DNA from: CAZJHX01 sp964545715
Lineage (GTDB): Bacteria > Myxococcota_A > UBA9042 > GCA-2863065
Assembly (NCBI GenBank): GCA_964545715.1
Contig: CAZJHX010000054.1
Coordinates: 1 to 63,649, forward strand
Direction: 5' to 3'
Length of the DNA stretch: 63,649 nucleotides
Part shown: positions 24,441-32,633 of the stretch, in pieces
Numbering within the stretch: the first letter of the stretch is position 1
How the letters are laid out: each line of letters opens with the position of its first letter
Made by a program: the position numbers and the translations under genes
Notes under the pieces: model-generated
Database searches by the model: none
What the model saw: the letters and a program-made list of their open reading frames with translations, nothing else
What the model was told of the DNA's origin: nothing

Positions 24441-26917
24441 CAGGGCCCCCGGTCTTTGACACATCTGAAGCCGATCACTTTGCGTACCTCTTCGTTTTCA
24501 AAGCTGCGATTGGTGACCCGCGCCCGATGTGCGGACAGCAGAAACGACGCGCCGCGAACCGACCGCATGAAGTCCCCAAAGTGGTTCAGCCAGTCGTCTC
24601 GGTTGTCGCCGAGGCGCAGCGACGGGTACGCGCGATAGCTGTCGGCGACCCACTCGCTGACGTTGCAGCCCATGTCGAGCACGCCGAAGACGCTGGCGTT
24701 CTCCGGGTGGGCGCCGACCACCTGGGTACGGCCGACGCCGCCCTCCGTGGTGTTGCAGAGCTCGGGATCGAAGCGGTCGCCCCAGGCCCAACGGCGATCG
24801 GTCGCCCCGCGTGCCGCCATCTCCCACTCGGCTTCGGTGGGCAGACGCTTGCCCAGCGCCTGGCAATATCCCGCCGCCTCGCGCGCCGTCAGCAGCACAA
24901 CGGGGTGATCCATCAGCGCGTCAGGGGGAGCGCCGTCCACCCACGAGACCTCGCGGAGCCCCGGCTCGATCATCTCGGGAGGCCTGGGGACGCGACCCGA
25001 TCGGGCCATGCGCTGCCAGGCCGCGTTTACGACGGGCACCCGATCGATGTAGAAGCCGGCGGTCTTCACATAATGACGCGGCTTCTCCTCATGCTCGGCC
25101 ACGTCGTCACTACCGGCGGCGCCGATCGGATACTCACCTGCCGGGATCCACGCCATCCCGGGCTGCGGCGGCACTCGGGCGGGCGCGGGCGCGGCGGGCG
25201 GAACCGCACGCGCGGGCACGCGCAGGGGCGCCGTCGCGGTCACCACTTCGAAGGCCGGTACCACGATCGGCTGCCAGTTGAAGGTCCAGGTGTTCCACCG
25301 CTGGTTGCCCCGACGATATTTCAGGATCGCCTTGGCCGTCAGCGGCCCCTGCGCGTCCGCCGGCAGGCTCACCGGAACGTCCAGGGTACGTGACTCCCCC
25401 GGCGCCACCCGCGGATGAGCCGCCAGCGCCACCTGACCAAACAGGTCGTGCAGGAAGTCGATCTCCCCGCTGGGCAGCAGCACTACCGTCGAAAGCGCGG
25501 GCGCTCGCGGGTCCAGGAACCCGGCGTCATCCAGATCGGGGCTCGTCGCCACAACCCGGCCGCGCGCATCGGCCACCTGCACCGTTGCCCACACCTGCGA
25601 GACGTCCGTGGCCCCGGTCGGAAAGTCGTGCCCGATCCCGCTGTTGGTCACCACGACCGGCACAATCAACGTGTCCTCGCCCCACCGCGGCGCCGCCACT
25701 TTCAGGTCCAGCCCGGCGTCCCGCGTCCGGAACTGGCGCAGCGCCTCTACATGCTGGGCATCGCCCTCCAGCGTGGGCAACATCATGTTGGCGCCCAGCG
25801 CGCGGTGATCGTGAATCCGGCCCTCTTTTGCCGCCGGATCGTCGCCCGCCACCATCGGCATGTGGCAGTCGACACAGCTCTGGTAACCCTCCGCCTCCGG
25901 ATCGCCAAAGCGCGTTCCCGCGGCCTCCGCCACCTGCAACCGCAGCCGGCCGACCGGCTGGCCACCCAGCTCCGGCGGCACAAAGAACTGGTGGCAGGAT
26001 GCGCAGAAGCGGTTCTGCGAGAGCATGGGCCGGCGCATCGCCTCCGCGTGGCGACGCAGCGCCAACGGACTGCTCGGCAGCGCGATGCGCGGGTCCAGCA
26101 GCGAGAGCACAAGACTGGCGTTGGCGGGGACCCCGTGCGGCGCCGTGTCCAGCACCGCGGTGGTCAAGTGGCAACTCAAGCAGCCGACGCCGTCCTGCCG
26201 ATGCGCCGGATCGGCGGCCGCGCCCTCCGCGACCGACCCGGAGAGCAAGGTCCCGGGCTCGTGACAGCCGACGCAAAGCCGGGTCGAGGCCACGCCGTAG
26301 TCCTCGCCCATGCGGTCCACGGCAAAGCGATAGAAGAGATCGGTCCCTGCGGCCCGGTGCACCGACGCCTGCCAGTCGCGGGCGATCTGTTCGTGGCAGC
26401 CGGCGGCGCCGCAGGACGTCGACACCGCCAACGCACCGCGCGCCACGACCTCCGCGTTGGCCAAGCCCAGCTGAGAGGGCGCAAACGGGCCGGCGGCATA
26501 CGGTCGATCGTACTCGGCATCCAGCGTGGGCTGCTCGACGGCTTGAAGCGCCAGCCAGCCCAGACCGGCCAGCGCGAGCCCGGCGACCGCCCACCAATTG
26601 CGGATGGCGGCGCGCACCTCGGGACGGTGCCAGGCCAGACCCGCCACCAGAAGTAGAGAGGCGCGGTGCAGCCACAGCCCGACCTCGGCAGGCCGTCCGG
26701 CCGCCGCACCTGTGACGAGCAGGGCAGCTGCTACGACGACTCCAGCCGCCACGGCGCGGCTCCGTACCGCGATCCAGGCCAGCGCCAGCGCAGCCAGAAC
26801 TCCGCTGGCCGCGTGACCCAGAAGCAGCATCCACGCGCCGGCCCCGGCGCCCGCCCACGCCAGTGCGACAATCGTCCCGATCGTAATGCCTACGCACGCG
26901 CCAGCCACTGCACCCAT
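24440..26917 (-). CDS. membrane pentahaem cytochrome fused to FGE-fold domain
   Basis: 825 residues. Residues 1-130 hold about five hydrophobic helices. Then comes a cytochrome c554-like multihaem region with CGAAGCH (CX4CH), CVGCH, CLSCH, CASCH and CVDCH, followed by HDHRALGAN and a beta-rich domain. From about residue 590 the protein turns into an FGE/sulfatase-modifying-factor fold (MAWIPAGEYPIG, KRLPTEAEWEMAARG, DMGCNVSEWV, ending IGFRC). The Cys pair used by true FGE is absent. A membrane-tethered electron carrier with an FGE-fold head is unusual. Divergent from the SDR gene. Confidence 0.82.
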   Translation of the reverse strand: MGAVAGACVGITIGTIVALAWAGAGAGAWMLLLGHAASGVLAALALAWIAVRSRAVAAGVVVAAALLVTGAAAGRPAEVGLWLHRASLLLVAGLAWHRPEVRAAIRNWWAVAGLALAGLGWLALQAVEQPTLDAEYDRPYAAGPFAPSQLGLANAEVVARGALAVSTSCGAAGCHEQIARDWQASVHRAAGTDLFYRFAVDRMGEDYGVASTRLCVGCHEPGTLLSGSVAEGAAADPAHRQDGVGCLSCHLTTAVLDTAPHGVPANASLVLSLLDPRIALPSSPLALRRHAEAMRRPMLSQNRFCASCHQFFVPPELGGQPVGRLRLQVAEAAGTRFGDPEAEGYQSCVDCHMPMVAGDDPAAKEGRIHDHRALGANMMLPTLEGDAQHVEALRQFRTRDAGLDLKVAAPRWGEDTLIVPVVVTNSGIGHDFPTGATDVSQVWATVQVADARGRVVATSPDLDDAGFLDPRAPALSTVVLLPSGEIDFLHDLFGQVALAAHPRVAPGESRTLDVPVSLPADAQGPLTAKAILKYRRGNQRWNTWTFNWQPIVVPAFEVVTATAPLRVPARAVPPAAPAPARVPPQPGMAWIPAGEYPIGAAGSDDVAEHEEKPRHYVKTAGFYIDRVPVVNAAWQRMARSGRVPRPPEMIEPGLREVSWVDGAPPDALMDHPVVLLTAREAAGYCQALGKRLPTEAEWEMAARGATDRRWAWGDRFDPELCNTTEGGVGRTQVVGAHPENASVFGVLDMGCNVSEWVADSYRAYPSLRLGDNRDDWLNHFGDFMRSVRGASFLLSAHRARVTNRSFENEEVRKVIGFRCVKDRGP

Positions 26918-27014
26918 GGTAAAACGGTACCAGCGGCGCCGCAGCCGTTACTTGACGTGCCTCAGCGCCACGCGGCTCGCCCCCCCTGTATTGTGCACAA
27001 ACGGAGGTGAGCAC

Positions 27015-27824
27015 ATGGGGCTTTTGACGGATCGCGTGGCGGTCGTAACCGGTGCAGGGCGTGGAATCGGACGAGCCATCGCGGAGCGCTTCGTGGAGGA
27101 GGGGGCCCGCGTCGTGATCAACGACGTGGACGCTGCGCCCGCTCAGAGTGTGCACGAGGCGCTCGAGGCGATGACGGCCGGCAGCAGCGCTGTCTCCGTG
27201 GGCAGCGTCACCGATCCGCTGTACACCGATACGCTGATGATGACTGCGGTCCAGGCCTTCGGACAGCTGGACATCCTGATCAACAACGCCGGACTCAGCC
27301 GCGACCGCATGGTGCATCGCCTGTCGGATGAGGACTGGGACTTCGTTCTGGACGTGAACCTGACCGGCTCCTTCAACTGCATTCGCTCCGCCGCCCCGTT
27401 TATGCGCGATGTCGCCAAGCGTGAATTGGAAGACACCGGTGAGGTCAGCCGGGTCCGCAAGGTTGTGAACTTCTTCTCAACCGCCGCTATCCGCGGAAAC
27501 CCGGGGCAGGCCGGCTACACCGCGGCCAAGATGGGCAACGTCGGTCTGGCGCGCACGGTCGCCCAGGAGTGGGCCCGCTTTCGGATCTGCGTGAACTGCG
27601 TGGCGCCGGGCTTCACCCAGACGCGCATGACGGCGCCCAAAGAGCGCGGCGACGCGCTGGGCATCCCGGAGCCGATTCGGCAGCAGATGCTGGAGAAGAT
27701 CCCGTTCGGCCGCTACGGCGATCCGCGCGATGTCGCCAACGCCGTGCTCTTCTTCGCCAGCCCTCTCAGCGACTACGTGACGGGCCAGTCGATCAACGTC
27801 TCGGGCGGCCTTCAGATCCCTTAA
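27015..27824 (+). CDS. SDR-family dehydrogenase (FabG-like)
   Basis: 269 residues, with GGAGGTGA 5 bases before the ATG. Cofactor loop TGAGRGIG, NNAG, and the catalytic YxxxK as YTAAK; the C-terminal VTGQSINVSGG is standard for classical SDRs. The N-terminal pattern (VVINDVD after the second strand) favours NAD(H). The substrate is probably an acyl or hydroxy compound but cannot be set from sequence. No operon partner is evident; the calpain gene follows 69 bases downstream with its own ribosome site. Confidence 0.88.
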   Translation: MGLLTDRVAVVTGAGRGIGRAIAERFVEEGARVVINDVDAAPAQSVHEALEAMTAGSSAVSVGSVTDPLYTDTLMMTAVQAFGQLDILINNAGLSRDRMVHRLSDEDWDFVLDVNLTGSFNCIRSAAPFMRDVAKRELEDTGEVSRVRKVVNFFSTAAIRGNPGQAGYTAAKMGNVGLARTVAQEWARFRICVNCVAPGFTQTRMTAPKERGDALGIPEPIRQQMLEKIPFGRYGDPRDVANAVLFFASPLSDYVTGQSINVSGGLQIP

Positions 27825-27893
27825 ACGGACACGCGCTGATCAATCCGGCGCGCCCCATCCGTCCAGTTGCTCAGGATTACCCGGAGGACAGCT

Positions 27894-29258
27894 GTGACGA
27901 CCCGACGAGCCCGACGACAAGCCCGCACCCAGCAGACCGCTCAGCCCCGCTCGCAAACCCGTCAGCCCGGCCGATCGCGCCGAAGTGCGCTGGGGGCCAT
28001 GAGCTATCAGGACGCGGCGATGTCGCTGCAGCCCAGACCCGGACAGTACGAGTCGCAGGCCGCGCAGCTGTCATGCGCGCCGGATGGCGGGCCCGCGATG
28101 AGCGTGGACCCGTCGACGCTGGTGTGCCGCGACCAGACGCCTGCACCTGAAGCTCAGGTATGTGAAGCACCACCGACACGACAGCCACGGCGGCCGCGCA
28201 CGCCCCGCCCGCGCCCACGCCCGAGCCAACCCACACAAACCGATCCCGCTGACGTGATGTGCCTGCCGTTCGGGGACCGTGCGCTGTCGGTGTTCGATCA
28301 GATCGACACCGATCACGACGGCGCGTTGTCGGCGGCGGAGCGAGAGGCCGCGATGGCCAATCCGGCGCTGCAGGGCGAAGCGGGCGCCGCCACGGCGATG
28401 CTGTTTCAAAACCAGCGCCTGGGCACGCTGGCAAACGAGGCCGACTGCAGCACCGATATCAGTCGTGAGGACCTGCAGGCGTACACCGCGCCCGCCTGCA
28501 TGGGCCAGGACATCTTCGAGCGGCACTACTACGGGCCGGCGGTCAGCGCGATCGAAAACGCGTCGCAGGCGCTGTACGGGGGGCGCGATCAGCAGCCCAG
28601 CCCCGACGATGTGCGGCAGGGCGCGCTAGGCGACTGCTGGTTCCTCTCCGCGTTGGCCGGAGTAGCCCAGAACGACCCGGCCGCAGTGCGCCGAATGGTC
28701 CGCTCAAACCCGGACGGCACGTTCACTATCTCGTTTCCCGGCCGCGATCCGGTCACGGTCCCGGCGCCCACGGATGCGGAGCTCGCGACCTACGCGTCCG
28801 CCGCAAACGGCCAGTGGGTCCAGGTCTTCGAGCGTGCGGCCGCCACCGCCCAGGGCCATACTCGGCAACAGCCTCAGCAGGACATGAACGGCGGCCTGGC
28901 CACAGACGCCATCGAGCTCTTGACCGGCAACGACGCCGAGTTCACCGACACCGAGAGCCAGACCGCGTGGCGCACCCACCGCCAGCTTGTGGCCGCCTTC
29001 GCCGACGGTCGCACGGTCGCCGCGGACATCCTGGATCCCGACGGCGTCGAGGGGCTGCCGGGCGGCCACTCCTACACCATCCTGAACTACGACGCGCGGC
29101 GCGGGATCGTCACCATCCGAAACCCGTGGGGCCACACCGAGCACGAGAGCTCACGGGACCACAGCGACGGCGTCTTCCGGCTGTCGGTGCGCAACTTCCA
29201 CCGGATCTACGATCGAGTCGCGGTGGAGCACTCAGGGCAGCAGCAGCGGAGCGAGTAA
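27894..29258 (+). CDS. calpain-type (C2) cysteine protease with EF-hand
   Basis: 454 residues from a GTG at 27894 with GGAGG 6 bases upstream. No secretion signal: the N-terminus is Arg/Gln-rich and disordered-looking, with a motif SYQDAAMSLQP near residue 42. An EF-hand-like loop DTDHDGALSAAE lies near residue 140. The catalytic triad is visible: Cys in GALGDCWFLSALAG (about residue 247), His in GGHSYTILNYD (about 392) and Asn in IRNPWG (about 409). Likely a calcium-responsive protease; an effector-like role is possible given the N-terminus but unproven. Confidence 0.8.
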   Translation: MTTRRARRQARTQQTAQPRSQTRQPGRSRRSALGAMSYQDAAMSLQPRPGQYESQAAQLSCAPDGGPAMSVDPSTLVCRDQTPAPEAQVCEAPPTRQPRRPRTPRPRPRPSQPTQTDPADVMCLPFGDRALSVFDQIDTDHDGALSAAEREAAMANPALQGEAGAATAMLFQNQRLGTLANEADCSTDISREDLQAYTAPACMGQDIFERHYYGPAVSAIENASQALYGGRDQQPSPDDVRQGALGDCWFLSALAGVAQNDPAAVRRMVRSNPDGTFTISFPGRDPVTVPAPTDAELATYASAANGQWVQVFERAAATAQGHTRQQPQQDMNGGLATDAIELLTGNDAEFTDTESQTAWRTHRQLVAAFADGRTVAADILDPDGVEGLPGGHSYTILNYDARRGIVTIRNPWGHTEHESSRDHSDGVFRLSVRNFHRIYDRVAVEHSGQQQRSE

Positions 29259-29319
29259 GAGGTCCGGGACACCCCGCAAGGGCGCACACGAACGCGGCTA
29301 CCGCGAACCTCGGCATCAT
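29110..29319 (-). CDS. possible small lipoprotein, antisense to calpain 3' end
   Basis: A GGAGGAG ribosome site precedes ATGATG at 29319. The first residues (MMPRFAVAAFVCALAGC) form a clean lipoprotein signal peptide. After the lipobox the sequence is Arg/Ala-rich and overlaps the 3' end of the calpain gene on the other strand, so the mature part may be short or degraded. It follows the ferredoxin gene of operon A by 34 bases and could be its last cistron. Confidence 0.35.
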   Translation of the reverse strand: MMPRFAVAAFVCALAGCPGPLTRSAAAALSAPPRLDRRSGGSCAPTAGRRRRCGPVSSRARCGPTGFGW

Positions 29320-29353
29320 GCTCTCCTCCTCGTGCGTCCCGACTTCTATCCTA

Positions 29354-29953
29354 TCAGGATGGAGCCACGAAGACGCCGGCGGGGCACAGCGCGATGCAGT
29401 CCCCGCACGCCGGGCAGCCGGCGGACCGCAGCGAGGTGTCGTCTCCCAGCACAAAGCCGACGCCCACGCCCCGTCCTGCGCGCCCGATCAGCCCGTGCTC
29501 GCATCCGCGCAGGCAGCGATCACAATGCACGCAGCGCTGTGGATGGATCTCGATGTAATCGGACCCCACCGCCACAGTTGAGTCATCGGGGGACGCCCCG
29601 GCAAGGGCAGCGACCCCGACCTGTCGTCCCAGGGCCTCGATTTCGCATTCAGGGCGGCCGCAGGAGCCGTGCTCGCCCAGGATCAGCGAGACGATCGCCC
29701 GGCGCGCAGACACGAGGTCATCGTCACCAGTCGTGACCGCCGCACGCGGCGTAGCCGGCGTACTGCAAGCCGGTACGGGGCGCGCTCGGCCGTCAACGCG
29801 GACCAGGCACAGCCGGCAGACATCGCGCGAGGCCAGACCGGGCACGTGACACAGCCGCGGCAGGTCGATTCCAGCGGACTCGACCGCCTCCAGCAGGGTC
29901 GCGCCGGGCCGCGCAGTCACAGTCTGCCCGTCTATGGTCAGCTGGATCGACAT
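29354..29953 (-). CDS. HoxU/NuoG-N-terminal-like iron-sulfur subunit
   Basis: 199 residues from the ATG at 29953, overlapping the upstream gene by 16 bases. The N-terminal plant-type [2Fe-2S] domain has C-HVPGLASRDVCRLC and a later Cys in VPACS. A shortened His/Cys segment (EHGSCGRPEC) stands where NuoG has its His-Cys3 [4Fe-4S] site and seems to lack one cysteine. Two [4Fe-4S] motifs follow, CVHCDRCLRGC and CPACGDCIALCP. It should relay electrons between the NuoF-like flavin domain of its neighbour and another carrier. Cytosolic, associated with the membrane RnfD-NuoF fusion. Confidence 0.8.
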   Translation of the reverse strand: MSIQLTIDGQTVTARPGATLLEAVESAGIDLPRLCHVPGLASRDVCRLCLVRVDGRARPVPACSTPATPRAAVTTGDDDLVSARRAIVSLILGEHGSCGRPECEIEALGRQVGVAALAGASPDDSTVAVGSDYIEIHPQRCVHCDRCLRGCEHGLIGRAGRGVGVGFVLGDDTSLRSAGCPACGDCIALCPAGVFVAPS

Positions 29954-32160
29954 GTGACGCACTCCTTGCGGTGATGTGTCCGCACCAGCCCGGGCCAGTA
30001 CCGCAGTACCGACCGGATGGGACCGGGCGCCGCCATCCCAAGCCCACAGGTCGAGCCGAGCTCCAGCGCTCCCGACAGGTCCACGACTCGATCGACGGCA
30101 TCCTCGCCCCGGCACAGCGCCTCGCAGGCGGACTGCAGTGCGGGCGCCCCGGCCCGACACGGGGTGCAGCGCCCGCACGAGGTCGCCGCCGCAAAACCCG
30201 TCATCCGAACCGCCTCCGCCAGCAGGCACACGTCACCGCCCACGACCCGGATCGTGCCCGTGCCTAGCGGCGCCCCAGCGCCCGACAGCGCCTTGCGCAG
30301 CAGCGAGATGTTCAGCAGGGACGGTGGCAGCAGGGCCCCGGTCGGGCCACCGATGGCCAGCGCCCCGATCGTCTCGCCGTCGCAACACCCGCCCGCCACG
30401 TCCACAACGGCGCGCAGCGACGTACTCAGCGCGTGCGTGTAGAGTCCCGGGCGCTGGACGCAGCCGCCCACGCACACCAGCTTGGCGCGAGCCCAGCCGG
30501 CGCCCTCCACCACCGCGTCCGGCAGCCACGCCAGCGTCTCCACGTTGTGAATAACCGTAGGCCGCCCATCGAGACCGCGCTCCGCGGGATGTGGGGGCCG
30601 CGGGGACGGCTCGGCGCGACGACCCTCCAGCCACGCGATCAGCGCGGTCTCTTCACCAGCGATGTACAGGCCCGGACCGACCTCGACGCTGAAACGCCCG
30701 GCGATGTCGGGCGCCGCACGGTGGAGATCCTCCAGCGCGGCATCCATGCTCCTCACGCCTGCTGTGAAGGATGGGTCGAGCACGACGCGGATATCGGTCG
30801 CGTCCAGCGCTCGGGCAGCCAGCGCCGCGCCCTCCAGCACCCGATGCGGTAGATGCTGTATCAGCCAGCGGTCCTTGAAGGTGTCAGGCTCGCCTTCCTG
30901 CGCGTTGACGATCAGCACCTTTGGCCCGTCCTGGGCGTGCGCCACCGCCCACTTTTCGGCAACGGGAAAGTGGCCGCCACCGCACCCGGTCAACCCCGCC
31001 TCGGCCACGCACCGGGTGATGGCCTGCGCGCTGTGGTTGCCCATCAGAACCGTAAACGTGGGATCAGCGACCCATCCGGCCGGCAGCGTTACCGCGTACT
31101 CTCGGGGCAGCGTCTCGACTCGACCGGCCTCGCCGGCAGCGGCATAAAAGCTGGCGACGCTCACCGGCGCCGCCGGGGTCAGCGCGAAGGCCGCGCGCAC
31201 GCCGGTGAGGCGGCCGGCCAATGCGTCCAGGGCCGGGGTCAGGGCGTTCATGATCAGAATCGCCCACATTTCCGCGCCCGGGATCTCGGTGTAGAGCCTG
31301 CCCGTGACGCCGAGTGCCCCGGCGCCGCACCCGAAGAGGATGCCGCCCAGGCGCGTGTTGGGCGTCGTCATAGGATCGGTCGCAAAGAAGACCGCGTTGA
31401 GCAGCGTCGCGCTGCCCAGCACGTAAACCACCGGATCGAGCACCCATGGGGCGTGACCCGCGATGGCCGCCGTGTCCGGCAGCATCAGCAGCAGGGCGGG
31501 CACGGTCAGAATCAGCGCGATCGACGCGTCTCTCTTCAGCACGACCAGCCCCAGCAGTGGGACGGCGACGAGGAGCAGAACCAGGGCGCTGGTCTCGCCG
31601 ATCGCGCCCGGAGTCAGTCCGACCAAAACGTCCACCATATCGGGGGCTAGCTGACCGCCGGCGTCCTTGAACAGGGGGCTGGCCCCAGTGGTCAGGTCGG
31701 CCGGAAGCGGTGGATCGACCAGCTCCAGCAGCGCCACCGACGCCCGCCCCAACGCCGCGGGGTTAAACAGGTTGCGCCCCAGGATACCCAGGCGCTGCTT
31801 GCCCGCGATCTCGGCCACCAGCGCGCCCACCACGATCATGTACACCGGCGTGTCGGCAGACAACGTCAGGCCCAACAGCAGCCCCGTGATCAGCGTCCCG
31901 GGGTTCAGCAGTCGCCAGGGCGAGCCCGAGATCGCGCGCGGCAACACGCCGGCGGCCACGCAGAAGCCCACGGAGAGCGCCAGCACCATCGCAGCGCGCG
32001 GACCAAAGTGCAGCGAGCCGAACACGGCAGGCAGCAGCAGCAGCGCAACCACGCACCACTTCGCGCCGAATCGCGCCCGCCAGGAGTGGGCTGCCCGCAG
32101 CCACCCATACCGCGCGCGGCCTTTCGCGGATGGCGTCATCGGTAGCGCGGGGGCGGTCAT
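29938..32160 (-). CDS. RnfD/NqrB-like membrane domain fused to NuoF-like NADH-flavin domain
   Basis: 740 residues. Residues 1-345 have about eight or nine transmembrane helices with RnfD/NqrB hallmarks: DLTTGASPL at 155-163, the position of the covalent FMN site (Ser161 in place of the usual Thr), and FFATDPMTTP near 268-277. Residues 350-740 follow NuoF/HoxF: GGGHFPVAEKW, NAQEGEPDTFKDR for NADH/FMN binding, VIHNVETLA, and the [4Fe-4S] site CGRCTPC with a later Cys (GSTCGLG). A fusion of a Na+/H+-type flavoprotein membrane subunit with an NADH-oxidising module predicts direct NAD(P)H-driven electron export. An ApbE domain, which would attach the flavin, is encoded two genes upstream. Confidence 0.85.
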   Translation of the reverse strand: MTAPALPMTPSAKGRARYGWLRAAHSWRARFGAKWCVVALLLLPAVFGSLHFGPRAAMVLALSVGFCVAAGVLPRAISGSPWRLLNPGTLITGLLLGLTLSADTPVYMIVVGALVAEIAGKQRLGILGRNLFNPAALGRASVALLELVDPPLPADLTTGASPLFKDAGGQLAPDMVDVLVGLTPGAIGETSALVLLLVAVPLLGLVVLKRDASIALILTVPALLLMLPDTAAIAGHAPWVLDPVVYVLGSATLLNAVFFATDPMTTPNTRLGGILFGCGAGALGVTGRLYTEIPGAEMWAILIMNALTPALDALAGRLTGVRAAFALTPAAPVSVASFYAAAGEAGRVETLPREYAVTLPAGWVADPTFTVLMGNHSAQAITRCVAEAGLTGCGGGHFPVAEKWAVAHAQDGPKVLIVNAQEGEPDTFKDRWLIQHLPHRVLEGAALAARALDATDIRVVLDPSFTAGVRSMDAALEDLHRAAPDIAGRFSVEVGPGLYIAGEETALIAWLEGRRAEPSPRPPHPAERGLDGRPTVIHNVETLAWLPDAVVEGAGWARAKLVCVGGCVQRPGLYTHALSTSLRAVVDVAGGCCDGETIGALAIGGPTGALLPPSLLNISLLRKALSGAGAPLGTGTIRVVGGDVCLLAEAVRMTGFAAATSCGRCTPCRAGAPALQSACEALCRGEDAVDRVVDLSGALELGSTCGLGMAAPGPIRSVLRYWPGLVRTHHRKECVTCRSS

Positions 32161-32633
32161 GGCGTGGTCTCCACGGCCTCATGAAGCAGCGGCTGCCAGC
32201 GCTCCAGCGCCTCCCGCGCCCGACCCTCCCAAGACCAGACCTCGGCCACCGGATGGCAGGTCGTGCACTCCGCGGTCAGCTCACGGTGGCACGTCAAGCA
32301 GCTGGTTGGGTGCAGCCGCCCGAGCATGGCATGCGCGGTGGCGTCGACGTTGGCCTGCCCCGGGGCCACAAAGCCAGGCGTGTGCGTAGTCGGGGCGCGT
32401 GCATGGCAGTCGCGACAGGAGCGCGCACTGTGGCACGTGAAACATCGGTCCTCGTGCCCGAGCCGACCATGCGACAGCGACCACGCGGGGTCCTGATGCG
32501 TGGTCGGCGGCTCATCGTGGCAGGAGGCGCATTCCCCGGCCACCCATCGATCGTGCGCGCGCGTCTGGGCCTCCGGGCGCAACCACACCCCCAGGACCAC
32601 CAGCGTGGCGACCGCGACGGCGAGTAGTCTCAT
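32157..32633 (-). CDS. small periplasmic pentahaem cytochrome c
   Basis: 158 residues with an N-terminal signal or anchor (about residues 3-18) and five CXXCH sites: CASCH, CFTCH, CRDCH, CLTCH, CTTCH. Extra histidines (THTPG, HGRLGHE, AHAM) could serve as distal ligands. Its size and haem density fit a low-potential shuttle such as NrfB-like proteins. It overlaps both neighbours by 4 bases and sits between the flavoprotein fusion and the ApbE gene, so it probably takes electrons from the RnfD-like flavin and hands them to the HzsBC/HzsA-like proteins. Confidence 0.88.
   Translation of the reverse strand: MRLLAVAVATLVVLGVWLRPEAQTRAHDRWVAGECASCHDEPPTTHQDPAWSLSHGRLGHEDRCFTCHSARSCRDCHARAPTTHTPGFVAPGQANVDATAHAMLGRLHPTSCLTCHRELTAECTTCHPVAEVWSWEGRAREALERWQPLLHEAVETTP

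Noticed and set aside
26991..27000. Palindrome TTGTGCACAA before the SDR gene as an operator
   Set aside because: Only 10 bases and not repeated in other upstream regions; it abuts the ribosome site and may be chance.
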